Shown: positions 39,844-50,278 of the stretch, piece after piece
Layout: each line of letters starts with the position of its first letter
Position numbering within the stretch: the first letter of the stretch is position 1
Assembly: GCA_003216415.1 (NCBI GenBank)
Contig: QCIY01000003.1
Coordinates: 1 to 64,000 of the forward strand
Direction of reading: 5' to 3'
DNA from: Prochlorococcus sp. AG-402-O16
GTDB lineage: Bacteria > Cyanobacteriota > Cyanobacteriia > PCC-6307 > Cyanobiaceae
DNA: 64,000 nucleotides
Translations under genes and position numbers: made by a program
The notes under the pieces: model-generated
What the model was told of the DNA's origin: nothing
What the model saw: only the letters and a program-made list of their open reading frames with translations
Databases searched by the model: none

Positions 39844-40350
39844 ATGGGCCAGACTCTAGTTTTAAATGCATCTTATGAACCTTTAAACATCACTTCTTGG
39901 CGAAGAGCTGTTATTTTAATGATTAAAGGTAAAGCGGAAAGCTTAGAGGAAGATAAATCATATTCAATTCATTGCGGCAGAAAATTACCTACTGTTATAA
40001 GACTCCGTTATTACGTCAAGGTGCCTTTTAGGGAGGTTTCTTTAACAAGAAAAAATATTCTTTTAAGAGATAATAATGCTTGCCAATACTGCAACTATAG
40101 GGGTAGTGATTTATCAATTGATCATGTTATACCGAGAAGCAGAGGCGGAACTGATAACTGGGAAAATGTAACCACTGCATGTCTGAGATGTAATGTACAA
40201 AAAGGAAACCGTACACCAGAGGAGGCAAAAATGCCTCTAAAAAGAAAGCCTTATCGTCCACTGAGCAATCTCAATTTTGAAGCTACAAGACAAATTGACT
40301 CTGGCAGACATAAAGAATGGAGTAAATACGTAATAGGGATTGCAATCTAA
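39844..40350 (+). CDS. HNH endonuclease family protein
   Basis: A 168-residue protein with a C-terminal HNH domain: a zinc site CQYC...CLRC framing the catalytic LSIDHVIPRSRGGTDNWENV. The N-terminal part (GQTLVLNASYEPLNITSWRRAVILMIKGKAE) is the typical extension of the cyanobacterial/actinobacterial branch. I chose the ATG at 39844; earlier in-frame starts at 39757, 39796 and 39820 would add poorly conserved residues and run into the divergent alr promoter. The cellular target is unknown; the family is a chromosomal housekeeping member, not obviously a homing enzyme. Confidence 0.88.
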   Translation: MGQTLVLNASYEPLNITSWRRAVILMIKGKAESLEEDKSYSIHCGRKLPTVIRLRYYVKVPFREVSLTRKNILLRDNNACQYCNYRGSDLSIDHVIPRSRGGTDNWENVTTACLRCNVQKGNRTPEEAKMPLKRKPYRPLSNLNFEATRQIDSGRHKEWSKYVIGIAI

Positions 40351-40363
40351 TACAAATAAAATA

Positions 40364-41458
40364 TTATTTGACTTCGTTATTAAAATCTTCCATCATTCTC
40401 TTTTGTTCTTGAGCTATACATGCATAAATCACTTCATCTAATTGACCAGCGAGAATTGGTTCTAGTGAAAAATTAGAACCTAATCTATGATCAGTTGTCC
40501 TGTTATCTTTAAAATTATAAGTTCTAATTTTTTCACTCCTATCCCCTGTTCCCACCTGTGAAAGTCTTTGTGATCTCTCTTTAGCATTAGCTTCTTTTAA
40601 TTGAATTTCATATAATTTAGCTCTTAAAATTTCCATTGCTCGTTCACGATTTTGCAATTGTGATCTCTCTTGAGTACAAAAAACTCTTATCCCGGTAGGC
40701 TTGTGGAGAAGATCAATTGCCGTCTCCACCTTATTTACATTTTGTCCCCCTGCACCTCCTGATCTTGCTGTACCAACCTCTAAATCGGTTGGATCAATCT
40801 TAACCTCAACTGGATCAGCCTCAGGCATAACAGCAACTGTTGCAGTAGAGGTATGAACCCTACCTTGAGATTCAGTAGCTGGAACTCTTTGAACTCTATG
40901 TACACCAGCCTCGAATTTCAGTTGACTATATACAGAATCTCCCTTTACAGAAATAACTAACTCTTTGAATCCTCCCATATCTGACTCAGAAGCACTTACA
41001 GGTTTTACAGACCATCCAATTTTTTGTCCATATCTTTCATACATTCTTGCTAAATCACCAGCCCATATACAAGCCTCATTACCTCCAGCACCGGCTCTGA
41101 TTTCTAACATTACACTTCTTTCATCTCTTGGATCTTTTGGTAATAAAGCGATTGTGGTTTTTTGAATCAGTTGATTCTTACATTCCTCCAAGTTATTTAA
41201 CTCTTCATTTATTAAAATTTCCATCTCTTTATCATTTTTATTCTCTTTCAGTAGATTTTTCGAATCTTCAATTTCCTTATCAGTATCAAGCAACTTATTA
41301 AAATCAATCACCAAAGGTTCTAATTTTGATCTTTCTTTTGCAATTAATTCTAATTTTTTAGGATCATTAGCTATATCAGGGTCTGCAAGCTGAACTTCCA
41401 AATTTTCAAAACTTTCTGAAGCAGTTTTCAACCTGGCAATTAGTGTTGAGTATTCCAA
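40364..41458 (-). CDS. prfA: Peptide chain release factor 1
   Basis: A 364-residue class I release factor. The catalytic GGQ lies in [16 protein letters not shown], and an [23 protein letters not shown] stretch is conserved; the PxT-type codon-recognition element is seen in VPATE, so it should read UAA and UAG. The start codon is TTG (41456-41458). It is the last gene of the long ribosomal run. Confidence 0.96.
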   Translation of the reverse strand: MEYSTLIARLKTASESFENLEVQLADPDIANDPKKLELIAKERSKLEPLVIDFNKLLDTDKEIEDSKNLLKENKNDKEMEILINEELNNLEECKNQLIQKTTIALLPKDPRDERSVMLEIRAGAGGNEACIWAGDLARMYERYGQKIGWSVKPVSASESDMGGFKELVISVKGDSVYSQLKFEAGVHRVQRVPATESQGRVHTSTATVAVMPEADPVEVKIDPTDLEVGTARSGGAGGQNVNKVETAIDLLHKPTGIRVFCTQERSQLQNRERAMEILRAKLYEIQLKEANAKERSQRLSQVGTGDRSEKIRTYNFKDNRTTDHRLGSNFSLEPILAGQLDEVIYACIAQEQKRMMEDFNNEVK

Positions 41459-41485
41459 TTGAAATTATGCTTAATTTTGAGAATT

Positions 41486-41746
41486 CTAATTACTAGAATC
41501 TTTTTCTTCTTTTTGCTCTTTTGATGTGGATGAATTAGCTGAACCCATTCCATATTTTTTCATAAACCTATCAACTCTACCCTCTGTATCAAGAATTTTT
41601 TGAGTTCCTGTAAAGAAAGGATGATTACCACTCCATACATCAACATGTAGCTCAGGCTTAGTTGAACCTGTCGTCATTACAACTTCTCCATTACAAATGA
41701 CTTTTGCATCTGGGTACCATTTTGGATGAATTTCTGATTTTGGCAT
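41486..41746 (-). CDS. rpmE: Ribosomal protein L31, zinc-free form
   Basis: An 86-residue L31 with IHPKWYPDAKVICNGEVV, HPFFTGTQKILDTEGRVDRF and an acidic-lysine C-terminal extension. In zinc-binding L31 four cysteines occur as CxC and CxxC. Here only the first Cys remains; the second is Gly and the other two are Trp and Asn (DVWSGNHPF). It should not hold zinc. Confidence 0.95.
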   Translation of the reverse strand: MPKSEIHPKWYPDAKVICNGEVVMTTGSTKPELHVDVWSGNHPFFTGTQKILDTEGRVDRFMKKYGMGSANSSTSKEQKEEKDSSN

Positions 41747-41757
41747 AATTAATTCCT

Positions 41758-42168
41758 TTAACGTTTAGAGAATTGTGGAGCTTTTCTTGCTTTTTTAAGA
41801 CCATATTTTCTTCTTTCCTTAGCTCTAGGATCTCTACTGAGATGGCCCTCATTTTTTAGTGGTTTCCTGTTATCGGGAGATAATTCGCAGAGCGCTCTTG
41901 CTGCACCTTGCTTAATAGCATCTGCTTGACCTGTCAATCCACCACCAAAAACATTCACAAATATATCATAAGAATTTTCAAGGCCTAATGTTTGCAAAGG
42001 TGCTTTTATTGAATTTAAATGCAGAGGATTAAAGTTTAAATAATCATCTCCTGAACGACCATTAATCTTGACTTGCCCATTTCCCGGAATCAAGCGAACT
42101 CTAGCTACAGAAGTCTTTCTTCTTCCAGTTCCCCAATAAACAGCTTTGTTTTTTATTTGACTATTCAT
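41758..42168 (-). CDS. rpsI: Ribosomal protein S9
   Basis: A 136-residue S9. [20 protein letters not shown], the [19 protein letters not shown] segment and the C-terminal tail RKAPQFSKR, which reaches the P-site tRNA, are all present. It follows rplM by 9 bp, the usual pair. Confidence 0.98.
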   Translation of the reverse strand: MNSQIKNKAVYWGTGRRKTSVARVRLIPGNGQVKINGRSGDDYLNFNPLHLNSIKAPLQTLGLENSYDIFVNVFGGGLTGQADAIKQGAARALCELSPDNRKPLKNEGHLSRDPRAKERRKYGLKKARKAPQFSKR

Positions 42169-42177
42169 TTTAATAAA

Positions 42178-42609
42178 TTAACAATTTAATAATACAGGAT
42201 TTTGAGCCGCATGAGGATGATCAGCACCTTTATAAACCTTTAGTTTTTTAAATTGCTGCCTTCCTAAAGAGTTATGTGGCAGCATACCCTTAACAGCTTG
42301 CTCGATAATTCTTTCAGGTATTCTCTGTTGGAGAGATTCAAATTTTTCAATTTTCATTCCTCCTGGTCTGCCAGAATGTCTTCTATATAACTTTTGTGAT
42401 GCTTTTTTACCCGTTACCTCAACTTTTTCGGCATTTACAACAATAACAAAGTCACCTGTATCTAAATGAGGTGTAAATGTTGGTTTATTTTTTCCTCTTA
42501 GAACAGTTGCAATCTCCGTAGCAAGTCTCCCAAGTGTCTTATCTTTTGCGTCCACTAAAAACCAATTTTTTTTAATAGTTTCTAAAGACGGAGTAATTGT
42601 TCTATTCAT
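42178..42609 (-). CDS. rplM: Ribosomal protein L13
   Basis: A 143-residue L13. [37 protein letters not shown] and [20 protein letters not shown] are conserved. It is the first gene of rplM-rpsI-rpmE-prfA, and its 114-bp leader includes a long inverted repeat (42665-42708). Confidence 0.98.
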   Translation of the reverse strand: MNRTITPSLETIKKNWFLVDAKDKTLGRLATEIATVLRGKNKPTFTPHLDTGDFVIVVNAEKVEVTGKKASQKLYRRHSGRPGGMKIEKFESLQQRIPERIIEQAVKGMLPHNSLGRQQFKKLKVYKGADHPHAAQNPVLLNC

Positions 42610-42664
42610 TTACCAAATTTATACAAATAAATTTTAATTCAGTTTTAAATTCTACCTTATCGGA

Positions 42665-42708
42665 GGAGTATTAAACAATAATTTTGGATAAATTACATTA
42701 ATAACTCC
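42665..42708 (-). promoter_or_regulatory. Long hairpin in the truA-rplM gap
   Basis: Outer arms GGAGTATTAA (42665-42674) and TTAATAACTCC (42698-42708, one bulged A) pair over ten bases. Inside, TAATTT (42679-42684) and AAATTA (42690-42695) pair around TGGAT. The minus-strand RNA carries no T-run after it, and rplM starts 56 nt downstream. It may be a leader for L13 autoregulation or an RNase site. Confidence 0.55.
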
Positions 42709-42723
42709 TTTTAATCTAATTTC

Positions 42724-43530
42724 TTAAGAAAAACCTTTAATTAAAAATATTGGGAAAAAATCGTTTTTATTTATGTTTTTAAAAACATTTTCTTGATAAA
42801 CAGCATTTACAAAACATAAACCTTTTGCAGGAGCAGATTCTTTAACATCATTTTTCTTTTTATTTACCCATCTATCTGTAAAAATTTCTGGCGATATTTT
42901 TTTTTCTCCAACTAACACGAGTTGACCAACTATTAAACGGACCATCCCATAGAGAAAACCAGTAGCTTTAATGTCAACTAAAAGTAAATTCTCTACTCTT
43001 TGAACATCTATATTTTTTATTATTGTGATTGAGTTAGCCCTGTTGCTTCCACTTTTCTGAAAAGCAAAAAAATCATGTTCTCCTTCCATTCTCTTTGAAG
43101 CATTTAACATCAAAACTTCATCCAGCACTTTTTGATACCTATGCCATGACCAATTATTTATGAATACATTGGGGAATTTACTGTTATTAATGACATATCG
43201 ATAATGTCTATACTTTGCTGAATAGCATGCATGCCAACTATCTTTAACCTCAACCGATTCCAAGATTCTAATTGTTGAGGGTAAAAAACTATTTAGTACA
43301 TCTGAATAACGATTTCCTGGAATAACGCAATCAATATCAAAGTGCACTACTTGACCTGATGCATGAACCCCCGCATCAGTTCTTCCTGCGGCAAAAGTCT
43401 TTACAACATGATTTGTAATTTTTAAAAGAGCTATCTCTAAAATTTCCTGGACTGTAGTTGCGTTTTTTTGTCTTTGCCAACCAGAATAATTAGATCCAAC
43501 GTATTGAACAAGTAAAGCTACCCTTTTCAA
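42724..43530 (-). CDS. truA: tRNA pseudouridine synthase A
   Basis: A 268-residue enzyme modifying U38-40 in the anticodon arm. It contains LLVQYVGSNYSGWQRQ, the catalytic aspartate in FAAGRTDAGVHASGQVVHFD, and FLYGMVRLIVGQLV. The start is TTG (43528-43530), 38 bp after rplQ. truA following rplQ is the common cyanobacterial order. Confidence 0.95.
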   Translation of the reverse strand: MKRVALLVQYVGSNYSGWQRQKNATTVQEILEIALLKITNHVVKTFAAGRTDAGVHASGQVVHFDIDCVIPGNRYSDVLNSFLPSTIRILESVEVKDSWHACYSAKYRHYRYVINNSKFPNVFINNWSWHRYQKVLDEVLMLNASKRMEGEHDFFAFQKSGSNRANSITIIKNIDVQRVENLLLVDIKATGFLYGMVRLIVGQLVLVGEKKISPEIFTDRWVNKKKNDVKESAPAKGLCFVNAVYQENVFKNINKNDFFPIFLIKGFS

Positions 43531-43568
43531 AAGTTATTTTCTAATAAAAAACCACTTTATTAACTAAC

Positions 43569-43919
43569 TTAAACAAGCTCAATTATAGCCATCTGAGCGT
43601 TATCCCCTTTTCTAGAAACGGTCCTAACTATACGTGTATAACCACCTTCTCGATCTCCATATCTTTCTTTTGCTTTTTCAAATAATGAATGAACTAATTT
43701 CTTATCATAGATATATCCAATTGCCCTTCTCCTCGATGCCAAACTACCTTCTTTAGCGAGAGAAATCATCCTTTCAGCTTCATTTCTTAAAGCTTTGGCT
43801 CTAGCTTTTGTTGTAGTTACTCTACCTTCTCTAATTAATTGTGTTGTCAAACCTCTTAAAAGTGCTTTCCTCTGGTCAGCAGGTTTACTCAATAATGGAA
43901 TTCTAAGTTGGTGTCTCAT
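43569..43919 (-). CDS. rplQ: Ribosomal protein L17
   Basis: A 116-residue L17 ([52 protein letters not shown]). It lies 15 bp downstream of rpoA, as in most bacteria. It sits at the tunnel exit on 23S rRNA. Confidence 0.97.
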
Positions 43920-43934
43920 AATCTTAAAATAATG

Positions 43935-44873
43935 TTAAACAGATGTTCTGCTTTGTGGAATAGATATTCCAATGCGTTCAAGAGCTTCAATAACCTCATC
44001 TGCAGATTTAGAGCCAAAGTTCTTGATTTCTAGAAGATCTTCATAGCTAAAACCCATTAAATCCGAAACTGAGTTAACTTGAGCTCTTTTTAAACAATTA
44101 TATGCTCTAACGGACAAGTTTAGTTCCTCAAGAGGAATCTGGGCTTCAGGAGATGGTTCAGGTTCTTCAGGGATTTCCTCCACCATTGTTACAGTAGCAA
44201 GAGGTTGAAAGAGTTCTATTAACTGGTTAGCTGCTTCAGCGATAGCGTCATCAGGGGTTGTTGAACCATCTGTTACTACTTCCATTTTTAATCTTTCTCT
44301 GCCTGTACCACCTTCTGCTACAGCAGTTTCATCAATCGTAAAATTAACTCTCTTCACTGGCATAAATACAGCATCTATTTGAAGTAAATCAATAGCACTT
44401 GTCTCTTCATTCTTACGATCGACGGGTCTATATCCCACTCCTCTTTCAACATGAATTTCTAACTCTAAATTGTGACCGTCCTGAATAGTTGCAATAGGTT
44501 TTTCACCATCAACAATTTCAACTTGGGATGAAAATTGAATATCATTTGCCTTCACTTCCATTGGACCACTAGCTACTAGCCTGCCTATTTCGACCTCTGG
44601 ATTAGAACTATTAATTGATAGTTGCTTACAATTGAGAAGAATATCTAAAACGTCTTCTCTAACTCCAGGAATAGTTGCATATTCGTGATTAATTCCTGCT
44701 ATTCTTACAGCAGTCACTGCACTTCCTTCGAGTCCTCCCATAAGGACTCTTCTAAGCGAATTTCCTAAAGTTGTAGCTTGTCCCCTTTCTAGAGGGCCAA
44801 TTAGAAAAGTTCCTGTTTGGGAGCGATCATCTGAGATTTGATGTTCGATTCTGTCAATCTGGTATTGCAACAC
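43935..44873 (-). CDS. rpoA: RNA polymerase alpha subunit
   Basis: A 312-residue subunit. The N-terminal dimerisation domain has [23 protein letters not shown] and the C-terminal domain has [26 protein letters not shown] with the DNA/activator-binding helix-hairpin-helix [16 protein letters not shown]. The start codon is GTG (44871-44873). It is the only transcription gene in this run. Confidence 0.98.
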   Translation of the reverse strand: MLQYQIDRIEHQISDDRSQTGTFLIGPLERGQATTLGNSLRRVLMGGLEGSAVTAVRIAGINHEYATIPGVREDVLDILLNCKQLSINSSNPEVEIGRLVASGPMEVKANDIQFSSQVEIVDGEKPIATIQDGHNLELEIHVERGVGYRPVDRKNEETSAIDLLQIDAVFMPVKRVNFTIDETAVAEGGTGRERLKMEVVTDGSTTPDDAIAEAANQLIELFQPLATVTMVEEIPEEPEPSPEAQIPLEELNLSVRAYNCLKRAQVNSVSDLMGFSYEDLLEIKNFGSKSADEVIEALERIGISIPQSRTSV

Positions 44874-44926
44874 GGAAAAAAATGAGGTTAAAAGTTTTTT
44901 TTGAGGGGTTGGAGAATGGTTAAGAT

Positions 44927-45319
44927 CTAAACGCGTCTCCGTTTAGGTCTTCTGCATCCATTATGAGGTAATGGAGTTACATCTCTTATTAGAGTTATTT
45001 CTAAACCGGCCACTTGTAAAGCTCTTATGGCCGTTTCTCTACCTGAGCCTGGTCCTCTAACTAATACTTCTATTTGCCTCATACCTTGATCAAGCGCTCT
45101 CCTGGCCGCAGCTTCAGCTGCTGTTTGAGCGGCAAATGGCGTCCCTTTACGAGCACCTTTAAATCCACTCGCTCCTGCAGAAGACCAAGAAATTACATGA
45201 CCAGAAGTGTCAGTAATGGAAACGATAGTATTATTAAATGTGCTTTGAATATGTACCACACCATTGGGTACATTTCGTTTGGATTTCTTTGAACCTGTTT
45301 TTTTTACTGTAGCTGCCAT
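44927..45319 (-). CDS. rpsK: Ribosomal protein S11
   Basis: A 130-residue S11 with [39 protein letters not shown] and the basic C-terminus [13 protein letters not shown]. It binds the 30S platform near the Shine-Dalgarno helix. Confidence 0.98.
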   Translation of the reverse strand: MAATVKKTGSKKSKRNVPNGVVHIQSTFNNTIVSITDTSGHVISWSSAGASGFKGARKGTPFAAQTAAEAAARRALDQGMRQIEVLVRGPGSGRETAIRALQVAGLEITLIRDVTPLPHNGCRRPKRRRV

Positions 45320-45363
45320 GATGTTTAAATTTTATACTGGAATGTGTTTATAGATTTAGTTAA

Positions 45364-45729
45364 TTATTTTTTTCTTCCAGCAACTGTTTTTCTTGAACCT
45401 CTTCTTGTTCTTGCATTTGTTCTAGTTCTTTGACCTCTTACAGGAAGACTCATTCTATGTCTTCTTCCTCTAACGCAACCTATATCTTGCAGACGTTTTA
45501 GGGCCATTCCCTCTTTTCTTCTCAAATCTCCTTCCAAAGTGAATTCCTCTGTAGCACCTCTAAGTTTTTGTACATCAGAATCTGAAAGATCTTTAACACG
45601 AATATCCGGGTTTACACCTGTATTAGCAAGAATTAGTTTTGATCTTGTTAAACCAATTCCATAGACGTATGTAAGTGCAATTTCAACTCGCTTTTCGCGA
45701 GGTATGTCAATTCCTGCAATCCTGGCCAC
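45364..45729 (-). CDS. rpsM: Ribosomal protein S13
   Basis: A 121-residue S13 with [26 protein letters not shown] and the C-terminal [24 protein letters not shown], which touches P-site tRNA and the B1 bridges. The start codon is GTG (45727-45729). Confidence 0.98.
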   Translation of the reverse strand: MARIAGIDIPREKRVEIALTYVYGIGLTRSKLILANTGVNPDIRVKDLSDSDVQKLRGATEEFTLEGDLRRKEGMALKRLQDIGCVRGRRHRMSLPVRGQRTRTNARTRRGSRKTVAGRKK

Positions 45730-45770
45730 GTGTTTTGAGTAAGTAAAAGTTTGAATAAATGGGTTGAAAT

Positions 45771-45887
45771 TTAACCCTGACGCTGTTTATTTCGAGGTCT
45801 TTTCTTGTTAATAACATAGATTTTACCTCTTCTCCTCACGATCTGATCGTCAGGACTAATTTTTTTGACTGAAGATCTAACCTTCAT
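45771..45887 (-). CDS. rpmJ: Ribosomal protein L36, zinc-free form
   Basis: A 38-residue L36 beginning [19 protein letters not shown] and ending RPRNKQRQG. Framing residues (MKVR-SVKK, VRRRGK, KQRQG) are those of L36, and the place between adk and rpsM is standard. All Cys/His zinc ligands of the usual form are replaced. The start is ATG (45885-45887), only 4 nt after a UUCG hairpin. Confidence 0.96.
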   Translation of the reverse strand: MKVRSSVKKISPDDQIVRRRGKIYVINKKRPRNKQRQG

Positions 45888-45891
45888 AAGG

Positions 45892-45907
45892 GTTTTACGA
45901 ATAAAAC
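45892..45907 (-). promoter_or_regulatory. UUCG-capped hairpin just upstream of rpmJ
   Basis: The minus strand reads GTTTTA-TTCG-TAAAAC, a 6-bp perfect stem with the stable UUCG tetraloop. It ends 4 nt before the rpmJ ATG, leaving CCTT and so no Shine-Dalgarno sequence. It may expose or block the rpmJ start. Confidence 0.6.
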
Positions 45908-45932
45908 ATTAATATTATATTCTACATCATCG

Positions 45933-46481
45933 TCAAGCCATTTTTTGTTTGATATCAGAGGAAATGGTTTTTAAATCTCTATCAGCATCAATATACTCCA
46001 GCAATGAAAGATCTTTGAAATATTGAATCAACGGTTCTGTGGTTTTTTTATAGATGTTAACTCTCCTTCTAATAGTCTCTTCTGTGTCATCTTTTCTGCC
46101 TCTTAGAAGTAACCGCTTTATGATAACTTCTTCAGGAATATCTAAGTAAAAAACTACTTCTAAAGGTTGATTTATTTCAATTAAAACCTCATTCAAAGAA
46201 TTGGCTTGAGATAAATTCCTCGGATAGCCATCTAGTATCCAACCTTTATTATCCTTGTCTAAGTTTTGCCTTACTATTTTTAATACTAATTCGTCACTAA
46301 CAAGTTCGCCCCTATTAATGATATCCTTTACCTGCCTACCCAAGATAGTATTCATTTCAATCTCTTTTCTTAACAATTCACCTGTAGAAAGGTGTAAATA
46401 AGAATTGACTTGACTTAGTAATTCCGCCTGAGTACCCTTCCCGGCTCCAGGGGCTCCCAAAAATAATAAATGTTTTTTCAT
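45933..46481 (-). CDS. adk: Adenylate kinase, short form
   Basis: A 182-residue nucleoside monophosphate kinase balancing AMP, ADP and ATP. The P-loop [22 protein letters not shown] and the [15 protein letters not shown] arginines are present. The zinc/long LID insert is missing, which is the usual short cyanobacterial form. Its start overlaps the secY stop by one base. Confidence 0.96.
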   Translation of the reverse strand: MKKHLLFLGAPGAGKGTQAELLSQVNSYLHLSTGELLRKEIEMNTILGRQVKDIINRGELVSDELVLKIVRQNLDKDNKGWILDGYPRNLSQANSLNEVLIEINQPLEVVFYLDIPEEVIIKRLLLRGRKDDTEETIRRRVNIYKKTTEPLIQYFKDLSLLEYIDADRDLKTISSDIKQKMA

Positions 46482-47800
46482 TAATTGTTAATTAGTCCCT
46501 CATATCTTTGAGAAATAACATAAGTTTGGATTTGCTTAGCAGTATCAATAGCCACCCCTACAAGAATAAGTAATGAAGTTGCTCCTAAACCTTGAAAAGT
46601 TTGAACATTTGTCGCTCTCTCTACTGCGGCTGGAATTATAGCTACTGATCCAAGAAATAATCCTCCCAACAATGTCAACCTATTTTGTATCCCTGATAAG
46701 TAGTTTGCTGTATTAGTTCCTGGCCTAACTCCAGGAATTGCTACTCCTCCTTTCTTTAAATTTGAAGCCACATCAACTGGATTTATTGTAAGAGATGCAT
46801 AAAAATAGGAGAATCCCAAAATTAAAGAGAAGAATGTAAGAGCATATGGCCATGGATTTGAAGATCCAGGATTTAAACTACTCGCTAATTTGATTAAGAT
46901 TGGATTGCCTGTAACATTAGCAATTGTTATAGGTAAAAAAATTAAGGCAGAAGCAAATATAATTGGCATCACACCCCCTGCATTTAACTTCAAGGGTAAA
47001 TAACTTTGCCTTGTGGGTAGTAATGATGCATTTCCTATTTGCCTTTTTGCACTAACAATAGGAATACGTCTAGCTCCCTCTTGAACAAAAATTATCCCTA
47101 CGATTGTAAGTAAAAACACTCCAAGTAAAACTGCAATGCCTAAAACATCTCCGCGATCGCCAGTTTGAGCTTTTTCAATGGTTGAACTTAAAGCCTTTGG
47201 TAGGGTCGAAACAATATTCAAAAAAATCACCAATGATGCCCCTTGACCTATCCCTTTCTCTGTAATAATTTCACTAAACCACATCACTAACATTGAGCCA
47301 GTAACTAAGGCAATCGAGGTTTGCAAAACAAATGTAGTTTCACTAATCCCTTGAACTGCATATTGTCTAAGAATTAACGAAAAAATAATACTCTGCAAAA
47401 AACCCCATCCTAAGGAAACATATCTAGTTATTTGAGCAATTTTTCTTCTGCCAGCTTCTCCTTCATTTTTCTGTAAATCTTCAAGAACTGGCAATGAAGC
47501 TGTAAGAAGCTGAATAATAATTGATGCGTTTATAAAAGGAAGTATACCCAATGCGAATATTCCTAAAGTTGAAATTCCACCGCCAGTAAAAATATCTAAA
47601 AAGCCTATTAATTGGCCACCTTGATCAATAAAACTTTTGAACGCAACCCTATCAATCCCAGGCATGGGTATATATATACCAAGTCTTACCAAAAGAAGAA
47701 GACCTAGAGTTGTTAAAACTCTACTCCTTAGCTCTTTATTTAAAAATAATTGGGAGATTATTTCAGAGGCACTAGGATTTCTAGTTTTGTTAACAAACAT
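46481..47800 (-). CDS. secY: Preprotein translocase SecY
   Basis: A 439-residue channel subunit with ten membrane helices. Signature stretches include [11 protein letters not shown], the plug/first-helix region [27 protein letters not shown], and [14 protein letters not shown] with [10 protein letters not shown]. In cyanobacteria the single SecY serves both plasma and thylakoid membranes. It lies between rplO and adk. Confidence 0.97.
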   Translation of the reverse strand: MFVNKTRNPSASEIISQLFLNKELRSRVLTTLGLLLLVRLGIYIPMPGIDRVAFKSFIDQGGQLIGFLDIFTGGGISTLGIFALGILPFINASIIIQLLTASLPVLEDLQKNEGEAGRRKIAQITRYVSLGWGFLQSIIFSLILRQYAVQGISETTFVLQTSIALVTGSMLVMWFSEIITEKGIGQGASLVIFLNIVSTLPKALSSTIEKAQTGDRGDVLGIAVLLGVFLLTIVGIIFVQEGARRIPIVSAKRQIGNASLLPTRQSYLPLKLNAGGVMPIIFASALIFLPITIANVTGNPILIKLASSLNPGSSNPWPYALTFFSLILGFSYFYASLTINPVDVASNLKKGGVAIPGVRPGTNTANYLSGIQNRLTLLGGLFLGSVAIIPAAVERATNVQTFQGLGATSLLILVGVAIDTAKQIQTYVISQRYEGLINN

Positions 47801-47829
47801 TTTGAAGCTACCTAAATTTTTTAGTAAAT

Positions 47830-48288
47830 TTATCTATTTTTTATAAGCTTACAAGATCCACCTGCGGCTTCAATTTTTTGTTTTGCAACTTTTGTGAATG
47901 CATGGGCTTGAACTGTTAACTTTGCATTAACTTTTCCATTACCAAGAATTTTTAAAGGAAATTTTGGCTTAAAAATTAGCCCTTTCTTAACTAGTGAGTC
48001 CAGATTAACGATATCGTTATCTTTGAAAACATTTAATTTATCTAAATTGATTATAGAAAAGTTCTTTTGATTTATTATTTCAAAGTGCTTTAGTTTTGGA
48101 ACTCTTCTATATAAAGGCATTTGACCACCTTCAAAACCTGGACGCGTGGGTCTTCCAGAACGTGACTTTTGCCCTCTCATTCCAAAACCACACGAGGCAC
48201 CCTGACCAGCAGCGATACCTCTACCCTTTCTTAATTTTTTCTTTCTCGAACCAGAGTTTGATTTAAGTGTATTTAATGTGGAAGTCAT
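47830..48288 (-). CDS. rplO: Ribosomal protein L15
   Basis: A 152-residue L15 starting [25 protein letters not shown] use the ATG at 48286-48288; the TTG at 48295-48297 would overlap rps[28 protein letters not shown] and the C-terminal [19 protein letters not shown] are conserved. Confidence 0.96.
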   Translation of the reverse strand: MTSTLNTLKSNSGSRKKKLRKGRGIAAGQGASCGFGMRGQKSRSGRPTRPGFEGGQMPLYRRVPKLKHFEIINQKNFSIINLDKLNVFKDNDIVNLDSLVKKGLIFKPKFPLKILGNGKVNAKLTVQAHAFTKVAKQKIEAAGGSCKLIKNR

Positions 48289-48293
48289 AATTT

Positions 48294-48917
48294 TCAAGAA
48301 TAGAGCTGTTCAAGTGAGATGCCTCTCTCCCTTGAAGCAGATTTGTGTGTTCTTAATTGAGATAGAGCTACCATGGCAGCTCTTGCATTGTTCAAAGGTG
48401 TTTTACTACCCAATCTTTTTGCTAAGACATTTTTTATACCCGCTAATTCTAAAACTGTCCTAATTGAACCACCAGCAATTACACCTGTACCTGGAGCCGC
48501 TGGCCTAATAAGTACATTAGCAGCACCGTCTCTACCTTTAGATAAAGTTGGTATTGAATTATTTGGAGTTAAGGGAACCCTAACAAGATTTTTTTTACCA
48601 TCTGAAACTCCCTTTCTAACCGCGCCAATGACATCTCCAGCTTTTCCAACTCCAACACCAACTTGACCTTTCTCATTACCAACAACAACAATTGCTCTAA
48701 AACTCATTTTTTTTCCACCTTTTACTGTTTTAGATACTCGTCGTATTTGAACAACTCTCTCTTGCCAATCAGAATCTCTTTCAAGATTTTTTGAATCACC
48801 TCTTCTATTCCTTTTTCTATCGTTATTGCGATTATTCTTTTTTTGTTCGCTGGGTTGAGCTCCAGGAACGTTATCTGTCTTTGATTGAATTTCTTGTTTT
48901 GTTGGAGTGTCAGTCAT
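48294..48917 (-). CDS. rpsE: Ribosomal protein S5
   Basis: A 207-residue S5, longer than usual because of a 45-residue polar N-terminal extension (Lys/Asn/Arg rich). The core has [42 protein letters not shown] and [22 protein letters not shown]. It affects decoding accuracy. There is no L30 gene after it, as is normal in cyanobacteria. Confidence 0.98.
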   Translation of the reverse strand: MTDTPTKQEIQSKTDNVPGAQPSEQKKNNRNNDRKRNRRGDSKNLERDSDWQERVVQIRRVSKTVKGGKKMSFRAIVVVGNEKGQVGVGVGKAGDVIGAVRKGVSDGKKNLVRVPLTPNNSIPTLSKGRDGAANVLIRPAAPGTGVIAGGSIRTVLELAGIKNVLAKRLGSKTPLNNARAAMVALSQLRTHKSASRERGISLEQLYS

Positions 48918-48932
48918 AGTAAAAATTAAAAG

Positions 48933-49301
48933 TTAGAATTCTAGGCCAGCTTTACGAGCAGCTTCTGCGAGTGCCTTTACTCTCCCATGATATAAATTAC
49001 CACCACGGTCAAAAATTACTTGCTTAATACCTTTTTTTATCGCTCTATTTGCTAATAATTTTCCAACTATGGAAGAAGAATTACAATCAGAAGATAATTT
49101 CTTTGATTTTTCTCTGAGTTCTTTATCAACGGTTGAAGCCGAACAAATAGTTTTTTGAGCGCTATCATCTATAACCTGAGCATAAATATGGTTATTAGAG
49201 CGAAAAACAGACAATCGTGGACGCGTTGCATCTCCAATTAAGAATCTTCTTAATCTTTTGTGTCTTTTTTGGATTTGTAATTTTCTGGAAAGTTTGGTCA
49301 T
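48933..49301 (-). CDS. rplR: Ribosomal protein L18
   Basis: A 122-residue 5S rRNA-binding protein. [20 protein letters not shown] and [22 protein letters not shown] are the family signatures. It lies between rplF and rpsE. Confidence 0.97.
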   Translation of the reverse strand: MTKLSRKLQIQKRHKRLRRFLIGDATRPRLSVFRSNNHIYAQVIDDSAQKTICSASTVDKELREKSKKLSSDCNSSSIVGKLLANRAIKKGIKQVIFDRGGNLYHGRVKALAEAARKAGLEF

Positions 49302-49315
49302 TTTTTTAAGTGGAA

Positions 49316-49855
49316 TTATTTTTTGCCAGATTTACCAGCTTTTCTGAGAATTCTCTCATCATGGTATTTAATTCCTTTTCCTTTGTAAGGCTCTGGAGGT
49401 CTAATTGATCTGATTTTTGCTGCTTCATTGCCAACAATTTCCTTATCAATTCCAGATACGGTAACGTTTGTATTACTCTCAACTTTGTATGTTATACCAT
49501 CAGGGGGGATCATTTCTACAGGATGACTATATCCTGCACTAACAACTAGATTTTTCCCTTTTACTTGTGCTCTGGATCCAACTCCTACAATTTCAAGTTT
49601 TTTTGAAAAACCTTGACTAACCCCTTCAATCATATTTGAAATTAAGGCTCTACATAAACCATGTCTTTGCCTTGAGTGTATTTTGGTTGTAGTAGGACTT
49701 ACAACAACCTTATTATCTGTTTTATCAAAACTAACTCCTTCGGGCATTAAACGTTTTAATTCACCCTTGGGCCCTTTAACAGTAACTGTTAATCCATCAA
49801 AATCAACTGTAACTTTTTCTGGAATAAGTACTGGTGTTTTTCCGATTCTTGACAT
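49316..49855 (-). CDS. rplF: Ribosomal protein L6
   Basis: A 179-residue L6 made of two similar domains: [15 protein letters not shown] with VKGPKGEL, and then [27 protein letters not shown]. It supports the factor-binding site of the 50S subunit. Confidence 0.98.
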   Translation of the reverse strand: MSRIGKTPVLIPEKVTVDFDGLTVTVKGPKGELKRLMPEGVSFDKTDNKVVVSPTTTKIHSRQRHGLCRALISNMIEGVSQGFSKKLEIVGVGSRAQVKGKNLVVSAGYSHPVEMIPPDGITYKVESNTNVTVSGIDKEIVGNEAAKIRSIRPPEPYKGKGIKYHDERILRKAGKSGKK

Positions 49856-49867
49856 GATTAATTCTCC

Positions 49868-50269
49868 TTAATAAACATAGCAAAGGACTTCTCCACCAAT
49901 GCCTTGCTTCCTAGCATCGCGATCACTCATGACGCCTTTAGAAGTTGAGATAATGGCAACTCCAAGACCTCCAAGAACTTTTGGTAAGCCTCTAGTATTT
50001 TTATAAATTCTCAAACCAGGTTTACTAACTCTTTGCATAGATCGGATAGTAGGGAATTTACTTTTACCACTATATTTGAGACCAAGTATTATTTGTGATT
50101 TATAACCTTCCCCTTCCTCATTAATATCAGAAATGAAACCCTCTTTTTGAAGTACTTTGGCAATACTTAAGGACATTTTTGAACCTGGGATAGTTGTAGT
50201 TGTATGCTTTTTTTGACTCGCATTTCTAATTCGAGTAAGCATATCTGAAATAGGATCGTGATTTGACAT
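49868..50269 (-). CDS. rpsH: Ribosomal protein S8
   Basis: A 133-residue S8 (DPISDMLTRIRNASQKKH; STSKGVMSDRDARKQGIGGEVLCYVY). In E. coli S8 represses the spc operon; no copy of its 16S-like target was searched for here. No rpsN (S14) gene precedes it, unlike in E. coli. Confidence 0.98.
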   Translation of the reverse strand: MSNHDPISDMLTRIRNASQKKHTTTTIPGSKMSLSIAKVLQKEGFISDINEEGEGYKSQIILGLKYSGKSKFPTIRSMQRVSKPGLRIYKNTRGLPKVLGGLGVAIISTSKGVMSDRDARKQGIGGEVLCYVY

Positions 50270-50278
50270 AGTTTTAAT

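Noticed and set aside
48289-48297. TTG start for rplO
   Set aside because: The ATG three codons on gives the standard L15 N-terminus and avoids overlap with rpsE.
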